DNA from: Pyxidicoccus parkwaysis | GTDB taxonomy: Bacteria; Myxococcota; Myxococcia; Myxococcales; Myxococcaceae | DNA: 64,000 nucleotides | NCBI RefSeq assembly: GCF_017301735.1 | Contig: NZ_CP071090.1 | Coordinates: 5,446,001 to 5,510,000 of the forward strand | Direction of reading: 5' to 3' | Part shown: in pieces, positions 9,262-18,205 of the stretch | Layout: every line of letters starts with the position of its first letter | How positions within the stretch are numbered: the stretch's first letter is position 1 | Notes under the pieces: generated by a model | Seen by the model: the letters and a program-made list of their open reading frames with translations, nothing else | Databases searched by the model: none | What the model was told of the DNA's origin: nothing | Translations under genes and position numbers: made by a program

Positions 9262-10665
9262 ATGGGCGATGTCGCAAACGGGCAGGCAGTCAACGCGAGC
9301 AGGGTCCTCCTCCTGCTCTTCCTCGCCAACCTGCTGAACTTCTACGACCGCACCATCCCGGCAATCATCATCGAGCCGCTGCGCAAACAATACGCGCTCA
9401 GTGACCTGGAACTGGGGCTCGTCTCCGCCGCCTTCACGCTCGTGTATGCGATTGCGGGCATTCCGCTCGGAAAGCTGGCGGACACGGGGGCACGGCGGAA
9501 GGTGCTCGGCTGGGGTCTGCTCGTGTGGAGTGCCTTCACGGGGCTCAATGCGCTGGCATGGAACTACGGGTCCTTCTTCCTCCTGCGGCTGGGCGTGGGA
9601 GTGGGCGAGGCCAGCTATGCCCCGGCGGCGGGCTCGCTCATCGCCGACCTGTATCCGGCGAACCGGCGAGCGCGCGCGACGGGCATCTACATGCTGGGAC
9701 TGCCGGTGGGGCTGGTGCTCGCCTTCTTCACCGTGGGCAGCATGGTGGCGGCCTTCGACTCGTGGCGAGCGCCCTTCTTCATCGCCACCGTTCCGGGCGT
9801 GATGCTGGCGCTCTTCCTGTTCCGCATCCGGGAACCGGAGCGTGGAGCGCACGAGGTGGCGCGTGTTTCACAGCAACCGGTGGCGCAGCCCATCCGCACG
9901 CTGCTGCGCATCCGCACGCTCATCTGGCTGACGTTCTCGGGGGTGACGTGCAACTTCGCCACGTACGCGGGCAATGGCTTCCTGGTGCCGTTGCTGCAGC
10001 GCTACTTCGGCCTGCCGTTGGTGAAGGCGGCGGTGGTGACAGGGTTCATCACGGGCGTCACCGGGCTGGTGGGGCTGACACTCGGCGGTTCGATTGCCGA
10101 CCGGATGCACTCGCGCTCGGAGCGGGGGCGGCTCACCTTCGGGGTCATCAGCCTGCTGGCGGGCGCGCTCGGCACGGGGCTCGCTCTGCTCTTGGGAGAG
10201 ACGTCGGTGCCCCTGTTCGCGGTGTGCTTCGGGCTGGGCTGGCTGGGGGTCTACAACTTCTACACGAGTGTCTATCCCGCCATTCAAGACGTGGTGGAGC
10301 CGCGACTGAGGGCACGGGCCGTGGCGCTCTTCTTCGCGGGCGTATACGTGCTCGGCGGCGCCCTGGGCCCGGCCGTGGTGGGCGGGCTCTCCGACGCATT
10401 CACTCTCACGGCGATGCGGGAGGCGGGCGCGGGAGAGGTGACGGAAGCCTTCAAGGCGATGGGACTGCACAGCGCCATGTTCCTCATCCCGGTGATGCTC
10501 ATGCTCACCTCGGTGTTCATGTTCATGGCCTCACGGAGCTTCGTGGCAGACGCGAGGCGCATGCAGGAGGCACTGGCGCGCGAGGAGGCGGAGGTGGACG
10601 GGGAACGCCAGGGGGTCACCCTCCCCGTCCCCGGCAAGGCAGTCTCGGGCCAGCAGGCCCGATGA
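9262..10665 (+). CDS. Spinster-type MFS transporter
   Basis: The protein has 467 residues with about 12 membrane helices. The N-terminal motif LLNFYDRTIPA and the loop GKLADTGARRK, plus RLGVGVGEASYAPAAGSLIAD in helix 4-5, match the spinster-like branch of the major facilitator superfamily, which contains putative lipid or organic-acid carriers. GGGAGG four bases before ATG 9262 decides this start over the ATG 12 codons upstream. It stands alone: 210 bp after the kinase gene with no feature seen between, and followed by an IS3 remnant. Substrate unknown. Confidence 0.88.
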   Translation: MGDVANGQAVNASRVLLLLFLANLLNFYDRTIPAIIIEPLRKQYALSDLELGLVSAAFTLVYAIAGIPLGKLADTGARRKVLGWGLLVWSAFTGLNALAWNYGSFFLLRLGVGVGEASYAPAAGSLIADLYPANRRARATGIYMLGLPVGLVLAFFTVGSMVAAFDSWRAPFFIATVPGVMLALFLFRIREPERGAHEVARVSQQPVAQPIRTLLRIRTLIWLTFSGVTCNFATYAGNGFLVPLLQRYFGLPLVKAAVVTGFITGVTGLVGLTLGGSIADRMHSRSERGRLTFGVISLLAGALGTGLALLLGETSVPLFAVCFGLGWLGVYNFYTSVYPAIQDVVEPRLRARAVALFFAGVYVLGGALGPAVVGGLSDAFTLTAMREAGAGEVTEAFKAMGLHSAMFLIPVMLMLTSVFMFMASRSFVADARRMQEALAREEAEVDGERQGVTLPVPGKAVSGQQAR

Positions 10666-10727
10666 AACGCCTCGCGACGCGCTGGGCGTAGGGCCGAACC
10701 GAAACCTGGCTCCGGGCCCCGCATGAT

Positions 10728-11003
10728 GAGCCTGGCCCAGTTCCGTGGACACCCGAGATGTGATGGAAGGAGCACGGGATGTCCGCGAACGAGGAGAAGC
10801 CGAAGAAGCCCCGCAGGCCCCGCCGTGAGTTCTCGGCGGAGTTCGAGGCCGAGGCGGTGAAACTGGTGCTGAAGGAGGGCAAGTCCATCCCCCAGGTCGC
10901 CCGGGATTTGGACCTGACGGAGTCAGCGCTGCGGCTGTGGGTGGAGCAGACGAAGACGGACCGGGGCGCGGGCAAGCCCGGGGCACTGACGACGGCCGAG
11001 CGC
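10728..11003 (+). mobile_element. IS3-family insertion sequence remnant, left end
   Basis: The sequence beginning TGAGCCTGGCCCAGTTCCGT at 10728 looks like the outer left end of an IS3-family element, followed by the start of the OrfA transposase gene. Similarity stops about 275 bp in; no OrfB or right end is found. It lies between the spinster MFS gene and the end of a metalloprotease gene, so it is a decayed insertion. The end was recognised from memory of the family, not by alignment. Confidence 0.6.
10779..11003 (+). pseudogene. Truncated IS3 transposase OrfA
   Basis: ATG 10779 follows AAGGAGCACGGG. About 75 residues are IS3 OrfA-like: a basic N-terminus, then REFSAEFEAEAVKLVLKEGK and IPQVARDLDLTESALRLWV, the helix-turn-helix, ending near GALTTAER. 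The frame then runs through unrelated sequence to 11111. Normal OrfA has about 90-100 residues and needs OrfB, which is absent, so it should be inactive. Confidence 0.75.
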
Positions 11004-11061
11004 GGAGGCGCAGTCCCAGCCACCTCCGCGAACCACGGGCCTTCGGTGTCAACTCAACCGC

Positions 11062-12570
11062 TCACCACCCGTTGTTGTACCCGGAGTGCCGCATCGAGCC
11101 ATCCGGGCTGACGTAGAAGACATCCAGCTGGCCCGCCGCCTTGCTCACGGCCTCCGGCGCGGAGGCCAGCTCACCGCCGCGCCACTGCCACCCGCTCCAG
11201 CTCGCGCCATTCCAGCTGTTCATCCACAGGTTGTTGTCCGTGCCCCGGGCGAACACGTCCAGCTGGTTCGCGCCCCGAGAAGCCACCGCGGGAGACGAGG
11301 TGAAGTTACCGCCCAGCGACGACCAGTCACTCCACGAGAGTCCGTCCCAGGACTTTTGATAGATGGCGTTGTCCGAGCCCCGCACGAAAACGTCGATGCG
11401 GTTGGAGCCCCAGCTCACCGCCGCCGGGTCCGACGTCAGGGTGCCGCCGAGCGGAAGCCACGCGCTCCACGTGCTGCCGGCCCAGAATGTCTGCCACAGC
11501 TGGTTGTCCGTGCCCCGGACGAACACGTCCATCCGGCTCGCGCCCCACGAGGCCACCGCGGGCCCCGAGGCAAAGCTACCTCCCAACGACGACCAGCCAC
11601 TCCACAGGAGTCCATTCCAGGACTTCTGCATGATGGAGTTGTCCGAGCCTCGCGCGAACACATCGATGCGGCTGCCGTCCCGGCTCACCGCCGCCGGGTC
11701 CGACGTCAGGGTGCCGCCGAGCGGGAACCACAAGTTCCACATGGCTCCGGTCCAGTACGCCTGCCACAGCTGGTTGTCCGTGCCCCGGGCGAACACGTCC
11801 AGCCGGTTCGCACCTCGCGCGGCCACCGCGGGTCCGGAGGTGTGATTGCCGCCCAGCGAATCCCAGGGAACGCCATACGTCTGCTGCGCTCCCTGTTGGT
11901 CCGTGGCGCTGAGGTTGCCATCCCCATTCCATTGCGGATTGCAGTAGTTCATCACCGAGCTCAGGTCCCACGGGCCGATGGTCAGGTCACCCGAGCTGCC
12001 CTGCGGAGGCTCGGTACAGGAGGACGGCGTGTCCGGACGATTCTGCTCGTGGGCGTAGCCCATGACGTGGCCGAACTCGTGCACCGCGATGGTTTCGATG
12101 CAGTACTGAAGCGTGTTTCTGCACGACTGGCCCCAGTTGTTGAACGTGAAGTTCAGCACCATGCCCTGGGCCCTGCCATTGACCCCGTTGCCCAGCACCT
12201 TCACATGGGGGCCAGCGTCGCTGATGTTGATGCGGAGGCCCTGGGAGGCCGCCGTGCAGGTGCCCCAGCCGGTGAAGCGAATACCGGAGCGGGTCTCCCA
12301 CGTACGTGCCACCGCGTCGCGCACCCACTGCCGCTGCGTGCCATCCAACAGCCCCGGGTTCTCCCAGCACACGGCCACGGTCATCGGCCGCCACAGCCGC
12401 GCGGAGGCCACATAGAGGTCCGCCTCGCTGTGGCGCATGCTCCCGGCGGGCGACGTGCCGGGTCCCTCGGACTCAGCCAGCTCCGCGGCGACGCCACAGC
12501 CGAGCAGTGTTCCCAATCCCAACGTCGCGACCAGCGCCGTGCCACGGCGGGATACAATTCCAATCAACAT
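11062..12570 (-). CDS. Secreted zinc metalloprotease with PLL-like lectin propeller
   Basis: The protein has 502 residues. The N-terminus is a lipoprotein-type signal (VATLGLGTLLGCG). A metzincin domain carries HEFGHVMGYAHEQNR (about residue 164; HExxHxxGxxH zinc site) and a later SSVMNYCNPQ turn that fits the Met-turn. From about residue 230 come six repeats of about 45 residues with alternating R-x-D-V-F-A/V-R-G-T/S-D-N-x-L/I-W/Y-Q cores, as in the Photorhabdus PLL-type fucose-binding beta-propellers. It probably degrades glycoproteins or cell-surface material outside the cell. GGAGG eight bases before ATG 12570 decides the start. The repeats are visible in DNA as about 135-bp units between 11130 and 11850. 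Confidence 0.85.
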   Translation of the reverse strand: MLIGIVSRRGTALVATLGLGTLLGCGVAAELAESEGPGTSPAGSMRHSEADLYVASARLWRPMTVAVCWENPGLLDGTQRQWVRDAVARTWETRSGIRFTGWGTCTAASQGLRINISDAGPHVKVLGNGVNGRAQGMVLNFTFNNWGQSCRNTLQYCIETIAVHEFGHVMGYAHEQNRPDTPSSCTEPPQGSSGDLTIGPWDLSSVMNYCNPQWNGDGNLSATDQQGAQQTYGVPWDSLGGNHTSGPAVAARGANRLDVFARGTDNQLWQAYWTGAMWNLWFPLGGTLTSDPAAVSRDGSRIDVFARGSDNSIMQKSWNGLLWSGWSSLGGSFASGPAVASWGASRMDVFVRGTDNQLWQTFWAGSTWSAWLPLGGTLTSDPAAVSWGSNRIDVFVRGSDNAIYQKSWDGLSWSDWSSLGGNFTSSPAVASRGANQLDVFARGTDNNLWMNSWNGASWSGWQWRGGELASAPEAVSKAAGQLDVFYVSPDGSMRHSGYNNGW

Positions 12571-13011
12571 GGTGTCTGCCTCCATCCTTCTTCGCAGGAC
12601 GGGACCGGAGTGGCCCCCCTCGTCCTGGCAAAGAAGTGGATGGGGCTTCTGCCAGATATCTTGACACACCCATAGTGAATACTGGATGTCGGTGTCGTTC
12701 TGTTGGGTTGGTTCGGATTGAAAGAATAAACTTCCAACCTTGGATTTCAATGCACATTGGAGATTTCGGCCGAGGCGCGTCTCCGTTTTCCACGGCGTCA
12801 GGCTAAGTGGTTTCCATGGGGCGGAAATGACATACGCCAAGCAATCGCCTGGGTTTCACGAACAGAGATGATCCGGGTGTCGTTGCTCGGCCAGTCGAGC
12901 ACGACCTTCTTCCGGGTGCTGTTGAAGGAAAATGCCCTCCCCGCTTCGATGTTACGGGCGGAGAGTGGATGGCGTTTCAGAGGGAGTCTCTACAGCGTGG
13001 CGGCGCGCGCA
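12571..13011. other. Gap without a supported gene
   Basis: The stretch between the protease gene start and the kelch fragment has only short frames with no recognisable product. Part of it (12650-12800) is richer in A and T than its surroundings and may carry the protease promoter, but no clear -35/-10 pair was found. Confidence 0.4.
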
Positions 13012-13293
13012 GGGCGTGTACACCTCCGCTCCTGCAAGGCTGCTGCTGCCGATGTATCCCCCCGCGACGAGGACCTTGCCGTCGGGCAGCAGCGTCGCCG
13101 TGTGGTAGTAGCGAGGCGAGGCCATGGAACCCGTGGCGCTCCAGGTGCTCGAGGCCAGGTCGTACAGCTCCGCGGTCACGAGATAGACGCTACCGCTGGA
13201 GCCTCCCGCGACGAGCACCCTGCCCTTGTTCAGCAGCGTCACCGAGTGCTCGGAGCGAGGTGAGGCCATGGAGCCCGCCGAGGCCCACCCCGT
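13012..13293 (-). pseudogene. Kelch-repeat protein fragment
   Basis: About 94 codons encode two kelch-like blades: GSMASPRSEHSVTLLNKGRV followed by LVAGG, and GSMASPRYYHTATLLPDGKV followed by LVAGG. Full kelch proteins of this type have six or seven blades and a signal sequence, both absent. The frame continues on each side as low-quality sequence, including the tandem repeat at 13454-13566. It is best read as a leftover of a secreted kelch protein broken by insertions. Confidence 0.7.
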
Positions 13294-13453
13294 GACACAG
13301 GCAGACAGTCCTGCGCGGTGGATGTGTTCGTGTGCTCGAGGTGTGGAGGCAGGCTTGAGGGTGTTGGCGTACGTGAAGGGAGCAGGAGGGGTGAGAGCGA
13401 TTGTGGAGCACCTGGGGTTGCCCACGGCGAGTGCGCACCTGGCCCCTGTGCGT

Positions 13454-13566
13454 GTTCCGGGGCATGCCGAGCACCGGTTCCGGGCCAAGGCGAGCAGCGA
13501 TTCCGGAGCAAGGTGAGCAGCCGTTCCGAGCATGCCGAGCAGGCATTCCGGGCATGCCGAGCACCC
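13454..13566. repeat. Five tandem copies of a 22-23 bp unit
   Basis: Five head-to-tail copies start at 13454, 13477, 13500, 13523 and 13545. The unit is close to (G/A)TTCCGGGCATGCCGAGCAC with a C/G-rich end; copies 2 and 3 replace GCATGCC with CCAAGGC or GCAAGGT. The core GCATGC is palindromic. There are no spacers, so it is not CRISPR. It lies in the damaged zone between a kelch fragment and an IS21 remnant. Confidence 0.8.
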
Positions 13567-13675
13567 GCGGAAAGGCGGGGGTGCAAGGCGGACAGGAGCG
13601 TTGACGGCGCTGGGCAGCAGCGGGCCACTCCGCCCTCCCTTTTGGAGGTGGAGATTGGCGGCACAGAGGCTGTCC

Positions 13676-14085
13676 ATGCGGAAGCTCAGAGAGTTGTTCC
13701 GGTTGAGGTACGAGGCGAAGCTGACGACACGGTCGATTGCCACCAGCCTGGGCATCGGCAACGGCACGGTGTGCGACTACCTGGGCGGGCCCGGGCCGCG
13801 AAGCTGACGTGGCCGCAGCCGCCGGAGCTGGACGATGACGGGGCACTGACATACTTGGAGCCCGTCGTCAGCGAAGACGTGGCCACGTGGGTGGGCTGCC
13901 ACGTGAGGGCCTTCGAGTACTTCGGCGGCGTCACGCAGCTGGTGGTGCCCGACAACCTCAAGGCCGGCGTCACCCGGGCCCACCGGTACGAGCCGGACCT
14001 CAATCCCACGTACGCGGACCTGGCCCGGCACTACGGCTTCGCGATTCTGCCCGCGCACCCTCGCAAGCCGAGCTACTTGCGAGGC
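13676..14085 (+). pseudogene. Degenerate IS21-family IstA transposase
   Basis: The start MRKLRELFRLRYEAKLTTRS with the helix-turn-helix SIATSLGIGNGTVCDYL is typical of IstA. After a deletion and frame change near 13790, a second piece continues with integrase-core sequence (VVPDNLKAGV carries a catalytic-type Asp; then YEPDLNPTYADLARHYGFAI and LPAHPRKP). The first catalytic region, the C-terminus and the IstB partner are missing, so the element is dead. It marks an old insertion hot spot. Confidence 0.8.
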
Positions 14086-14140
14086 CGAGCCGAAAAATTG
14101 GAGAAAAGAGATGGCCCCGGTCTGACCACCGCTCACGCCC

Positions 14141-14425
14141 TGCCGCCGTGCCCTGCGACGTTGCAGGGCAAACACCGCTCGCAGGAAAAGGGTGAGGACG
14201 TCCGAGAGCAGCCCCTTCTCCTTCAGCAGTCCCCATCGGAAAGGACAACGTCCACTGACGGTAGGGCACGTGCGGCAGCACCCGCTCCACCTCGTGAGCC
14301 CTGCGAGACTGGGGAACTTGGGCCGCTCGCGTCCGTGAGCGGGTTGTCCCTGGTGGGCCGCTTGTGCCCCCCAGTGTGCCCCTCCAGCGGGGCTGAGAAC
14401 GGGACACGACGGGGCGAGACGAGAT
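14141..14425. repeat. Dispersed repeat blocks shared (inverted) with 20160-20230 and 22044-22112
   Basis: Two blocks recur elsewhere in the window in opposite orientation. Block A (14141-14211, centred on AAGGGTGAGGACGTCCGAGA) matches the reverse complement of about 22044-22112. Block B (14347-14425, centred on CAGTGTGCCCCTCCAGCGGG) matches the reverse complement of about 20160-20230. The pieces probably come from one decayed mobile element family. Outside the blocks I see no gene between 14086 and 14508. The inverted repeat GGCGATAG (14457) and CTATCGCC (14495) lies just after block B. Confidence 0.65.
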
Positions 14426-14508
14426 GGGGCGGCATGACGAACCGATGTGAGCTAACGGCGATAGCGGGTAACAGCGCGTCCTGCCTGGGGTTTCCTATCG
14501 CCCTGCCC

Positions 14509-14533
14509 ACGGGTTCGAATCCCGTCTGGGACA
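14509..14533 (+). other. tRNA 3'-end relic (T-arm plus acceptor strand)
   Basis: The sequence ACGGG-TTCGAAT-CCCGT forms a perfect five-base T-stem with a canonical T-loop, followed by CTGGGAC and A, which would be the 3' acceptor strand and discriminator base. No matching 5' strand (GTCCCAG), D-arm or anticodon arm lies at the right distance. It therefore looks like the 3' end of a tRNA left by integration or deletion, a classic attachment-site scar. It ends about 30 bp before the lipoprotein gene at 14565. Confidence 0.5.
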
Positions 14534-14564
14534 TGGCAGGCACGACAGTAGAGTAGCGGCCGCC

Positions 14565-15476
14565 ATGGCGAATCACAGTCATCGACCTTTCCCACTCATT
14601 CTTTCCCTCGCGCTGATGGCCCCGGTGGCGCTCTGGGGCGGCTGCGGCGATTCCAAGGACCCCGCCCCTTCTCCGGACGCGGGCCCCATTCCCACGGAGC
14701 CTGCGAAGGCGACCCTTCACGTCGCCACGTGGAACCTGAAGCAGTTTCCCGCGACGCCGGATGCTCCCGCGCGCGTAGCCAAGGCAATACAGGTGCTGGA
14801 TGCAGATGTGATTGCGGTGCAGGAGGTGGCGGACCCCACGGCATTCCAGACGTTGGTGGATGCGATGCCCGGGTACCAGGGCCTGCTCGGGACGCCGCAG
14901 ACGGGCACCCCGCCGATCCGGGTCGGCCTGCTGTGGCGGACTTCCACCGTCACACTCGAATCGAGCGAGAACCTCTTCACCGCGTCTCCGCTCTTCCCTC
15001 GTCCCGCACTGAGGACGGACTTCGGCGTGGCCGGCGTGGGCACACGCTTCTCGGTGGTGACCGTCCACCTCAAGGCGGGCACGACCGCGGCCGATGAACA
15101 GCAGCGAATCGATTCAGCCCACGCGCTCGTGGGACAACTGGTCGAAATCGAGAACGCCGGCGAGGACGACGTGCTGCTGCTCGGGGACTTCAACGAGGCA
15201 TTTGGAGACAGGCGCGCCGCGGAGTTCTTCGGCACCTTCGAGAGCGACGCCGGGAACACCGTCCTCTCCCGTGCGCTGGAGCAGTCCGGCCAGGTGACGT
15301 TCATTCCCGCGAAGCTCGTGCTCGACCACATGGTGGCGACGCCGGGCCTGAAGGAGGAGCTCGGCACCTCGACGCCGTCCGTCGTCACCGGGCTTGCGGT
15401 GCCGGCCGATGGAGGAACCGCCCTGAGCGACCACCACCCGGTGCGGCTCGAGCTCACCTTCTCCGAGCCGCAGTGA
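14565..15476 (+). CDS. Endonuclease/exonuclease/phosphatase-fold lipoprotein
   Basis: The protein has 303 residues. A lipoprotein signal ends in LWGGCG. The EEP fold motifs appear in order: TWNLKQF, VIAVQEV (metal-binding Glu), VVTVHLKAG, LLGDFNEAF (Asp/Asn pair), and SDHHPVRLEL (catalytic Asp-His) near the end. It should be a metal-dependent phosphodiesterase acting outside the cytoplasm, perhaps on extracellular DNA or phosphoesters; the exact substrate cannot be told. It lies directly after the tRNA relic. Confidence 0.85.
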   Translation: MANHSHRPFPLILSLALMAPVALWGGCGDSKDPAPSPDAGPIPTEPAKATLHVATWNLKQFPATPDAPARVAKAIQVLDADVIAVQEVADPTAFQTLVDAMPGYQGLLGTPQTGTPPIRVGLLWRTSTVTLESSENLFTASPLFPRPALRTDFGVAGVGTRFSVVTVHLKAGTTAADEQQRIDSAHALVGQLVEIENAGEDDVLLLGDFNEAFGDRRAAEFFGTFESDAGNTVLSRALEQSGQVTFIPAKLVLDHMVATPGLKEELGTSTPSVVTGLAVPADGGTALSDHHPVRLELTFSEPQ

Positions 15477-15870
15477 CCCCGGGCCCAGAGCGGGCGCTCA
15501 GGGTTGGACGTGCATTTCCGGGCGTAGGTGAAGGGAGCTGCGCGCTCAGCGAGCCATGAGGCAGGAGCGCTGGAACAAGGGGGCCGCTTGCGCCCTCCTG
15601 CCCCATGCCGCCAGGCCGTGCGATGTACTTGATGACCCTGCCGATGATGAGCAGCGTCCATATGGCGGTCCCGGCGATGGTGAGGATGCGGTAGCCAGCG
15701 CGGCGCGAGGGCGCACGTGGGAGCCGCAATCCGGGTCACGCGCTCCATCGTCGCAAGGGCGTCGGAGTGCGGCATCGCCCCAATGCGGAGGCTCGGCGCC
15801 CGCATGGCCGCTCGATGCGCCCGTTGGTGTGCACCTGCTGAACGGTCCGGGGGCTCACCAGGAGGGAATC
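15477..15870. other. Gap with a possible small membrane-protein remnant
   Basis: A minus-strand frame (15454-15729) encodes one convincing membrane helix, ILTIAGTAIWTLLIIGRVIK, within 91 residues, but the rest is low-complexity and the frame overlaps the end of the preceding gene. It may be a piece of a broken membrane protein. No other gene is supported here. The last bases carry the AGGAGGGA ribosome site of the M20 gene. Confidence 0.3.
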
Positions 15871-17124
15871 ATGTCGGCTGCATCACGGGTGATGGCGGGG
15901 CTGGGCGACATCCGAACGTGGCAGGAGAACTTCTACCGCGGTCTGCATCAGCACCCGGAGCTGTCTCACCACGAGTACGCGACGGCGCGGAAGGTGGCGG
16001 AGAGGCTCGGGCAGGCGGGCTTCCAGGTGCACTCTGGAGTCGGCGGCACCGGCGTCGTCGGAGTGCTGCGCAATGGCGACGGTCCCACGGTGCTGCTCCG
16101 GGCAGACATGGATGCGCTGCCCGTGCGTGAGACGACCGGACTGCCCTATGCCAGCACCGTCACGACCACCGGCGATGGCGGCGACGCGGTTCCGGTGTCG
16201 CATGCCTGTGGCCACGACATGCACGTCGCGTGTCTGCTCGGAGCGGCCCACCTGCTCGCGGCGGGCACCGAACACTGGAACGGCAGGGTCGTCGCGCTGT
16301 TCCAGCCGGCCGAGGAGACCGGAGACGGTGCGCACGGCATGCTCGAGGATGGGCTCGCCAAACTGTTCCCCACCCCGGATGTGGCCTTCGCGCAGCATGT
16401 CCTCCCGGCGCCCGCCGGCACCCTCGGCACCCATGCCGGACCTGTATTCTCCGCGGCCGACAGCATGAGGATCACCGTGTATGGCCGCGGCGGCCACGGT
16501 TCGATGCCGCAGGCGACGGTCGACCCTGTCGTGCTCGCCGCCATGATTGTGGTGCGGCTCCAGACCGTCATCTCACGAGAGACGCCGCCGAACGAGCCCG
16601 CGGTGCTCACGGTCGGCAGCATCCAGGCCGGCACGAAGAGCAACGTCATCCCCGAGCATGCGGTGCTTCAGCTCAACATCCGCACATACCACGAGCAGAC
16701 GCGCAAGGCGCTCCTGGCATCCGTGCGGCGCATCGTCCAGGCCGAGTGCGCGGCGTCAGGCTCGCCGAGGGAACCGGTGTTCGAGCTGTTCGACCGATTC
16801 CCGCTCACCGACAACAATGCCGAGGTCACGCGCAAGGTGGCCGAGGCGTTCGCCGGGTACTTCGGCGACCGTGCCGCGCCGATGGGCCCGCAGACAGCGA
16901 GCGAGGACTTCAGTGACCTCCCCGAATCGCTCGGGGCGCCCTACACCTACTGGGGAATCGGCGGCATCGATGCCGGGCAATATCGACGGGCGCAGGAGGC
17001 CGGACGGCTCGCGCAAGACATCCCGGTGAACCACGCGTCCAACTTCGCTCCGGTCATCCAGCCGACGCTCGACACCGGAACACAGGCGCTCGTGGTCGCC
17101 GCACTCGCCTGGCTCGCCCACTGA
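15871..17124 (+). CDS. M20-family amidohydrolase (hippurate hydrolase type)
   Basis: The protein has 417 residues, usual for IAA-amino-acid or hippurate hydrolases. Motifs: HQHPELSHHEY near the start, LLRADMDALPVRE, SHACGHDMHVACLLG (metal-binding Cys and His), FQPAEETGDGAHGML (catalytic Glu pair), and SEDFSDL near the C-terminus. It probably cleaves N-acyl amino acids in the cytoplasm with two metal ions (family knowledge). AGGAGGGA precedes ATG 15871. It ends 12 bp from the convergent TRIC gene. Confidence 0.92.
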   Translation: MSAASRVMAGLGDIRTWQENFYRGLHQHPELSHHEYATARKVAERLGQAGFQVHSGVGGTGVVGVLRNGDGPTVLLRADMDALPVRETTGLPYASTVTTTGDGGDAVPVSHACGHDMHVACLLGAAHLLAAGTEHWNGRVVALFQPAEETGDGAHGMLEDGLAKLFPTPDVAFAQHVLPAPAGTLGTHAGPVFSAADSMRITVYGRGGHGSMPQATVDPVVLAAMIVVRLQTVISRETPPNEPAVLTVGSIQAGTKSNVIPEHAVLQLNIRTYHEQTRKALLASVRRIVQAECAASGSPREPVFELFDRFPLTDNNAEVTRKVAEAFAGYFGDRAAPMGPQTASEDFSDLPESLGAPYTYWGIGGIDAGQYRRAQEAGRLAQDIPVNHASNFAPVIQPTLDTGTQALVVAALAWLAH

Positions 17125-17136
17125 GCACCGCGGCCT

Positions 17137-17790
17137 TCAGTCCTGCCCGGGAGGCGCCGCCCGGTCGCGCGTCCCTGGGGGGCGTGGCGCCCTGAGATTG
17201 AAGTGCACGCCGGCAACCCGGAGGAGGAAGCACGCCGTTGCAGCGCCTATCGCCGTCACCGGTCCGTAGAACCCGAGCAGGCTTGCGACAACAGCGATGG
17301 TCGCGCCCACGAGAGCGGGGACTGCATACAGGTCGTCGCGCATGACCGTGGGGACACGGCCGAGGAACGCGTCCCGAATCGTTCCGCCGCCCACCGCCGA
17401 GATCGTGCCGAGGATGATTGCCTGAGCGGGGCCGATGTTGAAGTCGAGGGCCTTGGTCGCGCCCGTGATGGCGAACACACTCAGCCCCACGGCGTCGAGA
17501 ATCATGATCGACAGGGAGAGCCGGCGAAGGAGGTGGGCGAACGCGAAGGCGATCAGCGCGCCGGCTGCCGCCACCGCGAGGTACCGCCAGTCTTGGAACG
17601 TCGCGGGCGGCAGCCGGTTCAACAGGACGTCGCGGATGATGCCGCCGCCAATCGCCGTGATCATGCCGAGCGTGATGACGCCGACGATGTCGAGGCGCGC
17701 GGCGCGCACAGCGGTCAGTGCGCCGTTGAGGGCGAACGCGAAGGTCCCCATCAAATCGAGGATGAGCAGTGCGTATGATTCCCTGCTCAT
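17137..17790 (-). CDS. TRIC-family (UPF0126) cation channel protein
   Basis: The protein has 217 residues, typical for bacterial trimeric intracellular cation channel proteins. Two homologous halves each carry the signature: GMITAIGGGIIRDVLLNRLP and LGTISAVGGGTIRDAFLGRV. About seven membrane helices are visible. Bacterial members conduct monovalent cations (family knowledge). ATG 17790 is chosen from the conserved start ESYALLILDLMGTFAFALNG; the ribosome site is weak. Confidence 0.9.
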   Translation of the reverse strand: MSRESYALLILDLMGTFAFALNGALTAVRAARLDIVGVITLGMITAIGGGIIRDVLLNRLPPATFQDWRYLAVAAAGALIAFAFAHLLRRLSLSIMILDAVGLSVFAITGATKALDFNIGPAQAIILGTISAVGGGTIRDAFLGRVPTVMRDDLYAVPALVGATIAVVASLLGFYGPVTAIGAATACFLLRVAGVHFNLRAPRPPGTRDRAAPPGQD

Positions 17791-18205
17791 GCCGCGCGCC
17801 TGCCACTGACCGCGTGAGCTCCTCCGGCGCCGGACGAGGTCGCATGGCGCTGGGGGAGACACAGATGTGGCGCCGATAACGACTCGGCGTTCCGCGGCCG
17901 CGTGCGCATGGCCGCATGGTTGTCGCCGCCCGCGAACGAAGGCAACCTGGCCGGGCATCCCTCGCACGGCGGTCGGGGGTCGCCGACGAGAACCGAGCAC
18001 CCGAGATGTGGGCTCCACGGCTGTACCACGCGGGGAGCCACGCAATCGAGGAGCCCGGCCAACATGCCTTGATGGTGGGCTCCAGGCAGTACCCTGGAGG
18101 CCCTCCGATGCCGCTGCCGTGGTGGAACGACTCCACCCAGGCGTCCACCAGCGGGTACGCCCGCCGCATGGAACGGACGGGCGCACCGCGACACGGCGCC
18201 TCAGC
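17791..18205. other. Gap without a supported gene
   Basis: Several frames are open on the minus strand, one starting with MRRAYPLVDAWVESFHHGSG, but none shows a recognisable domain or a ribosome site. It may hold another decayed gene. Confidence 0.35.

Noticed and set aside
14341-14533. A complete tRNA or tmRNA ending at the T-arm
   Set aside because: No 5' acceptor strand, D-arm, anticodon arm or tag-peptide frame fits at a permitted distance, and the 3' CCA is missing.
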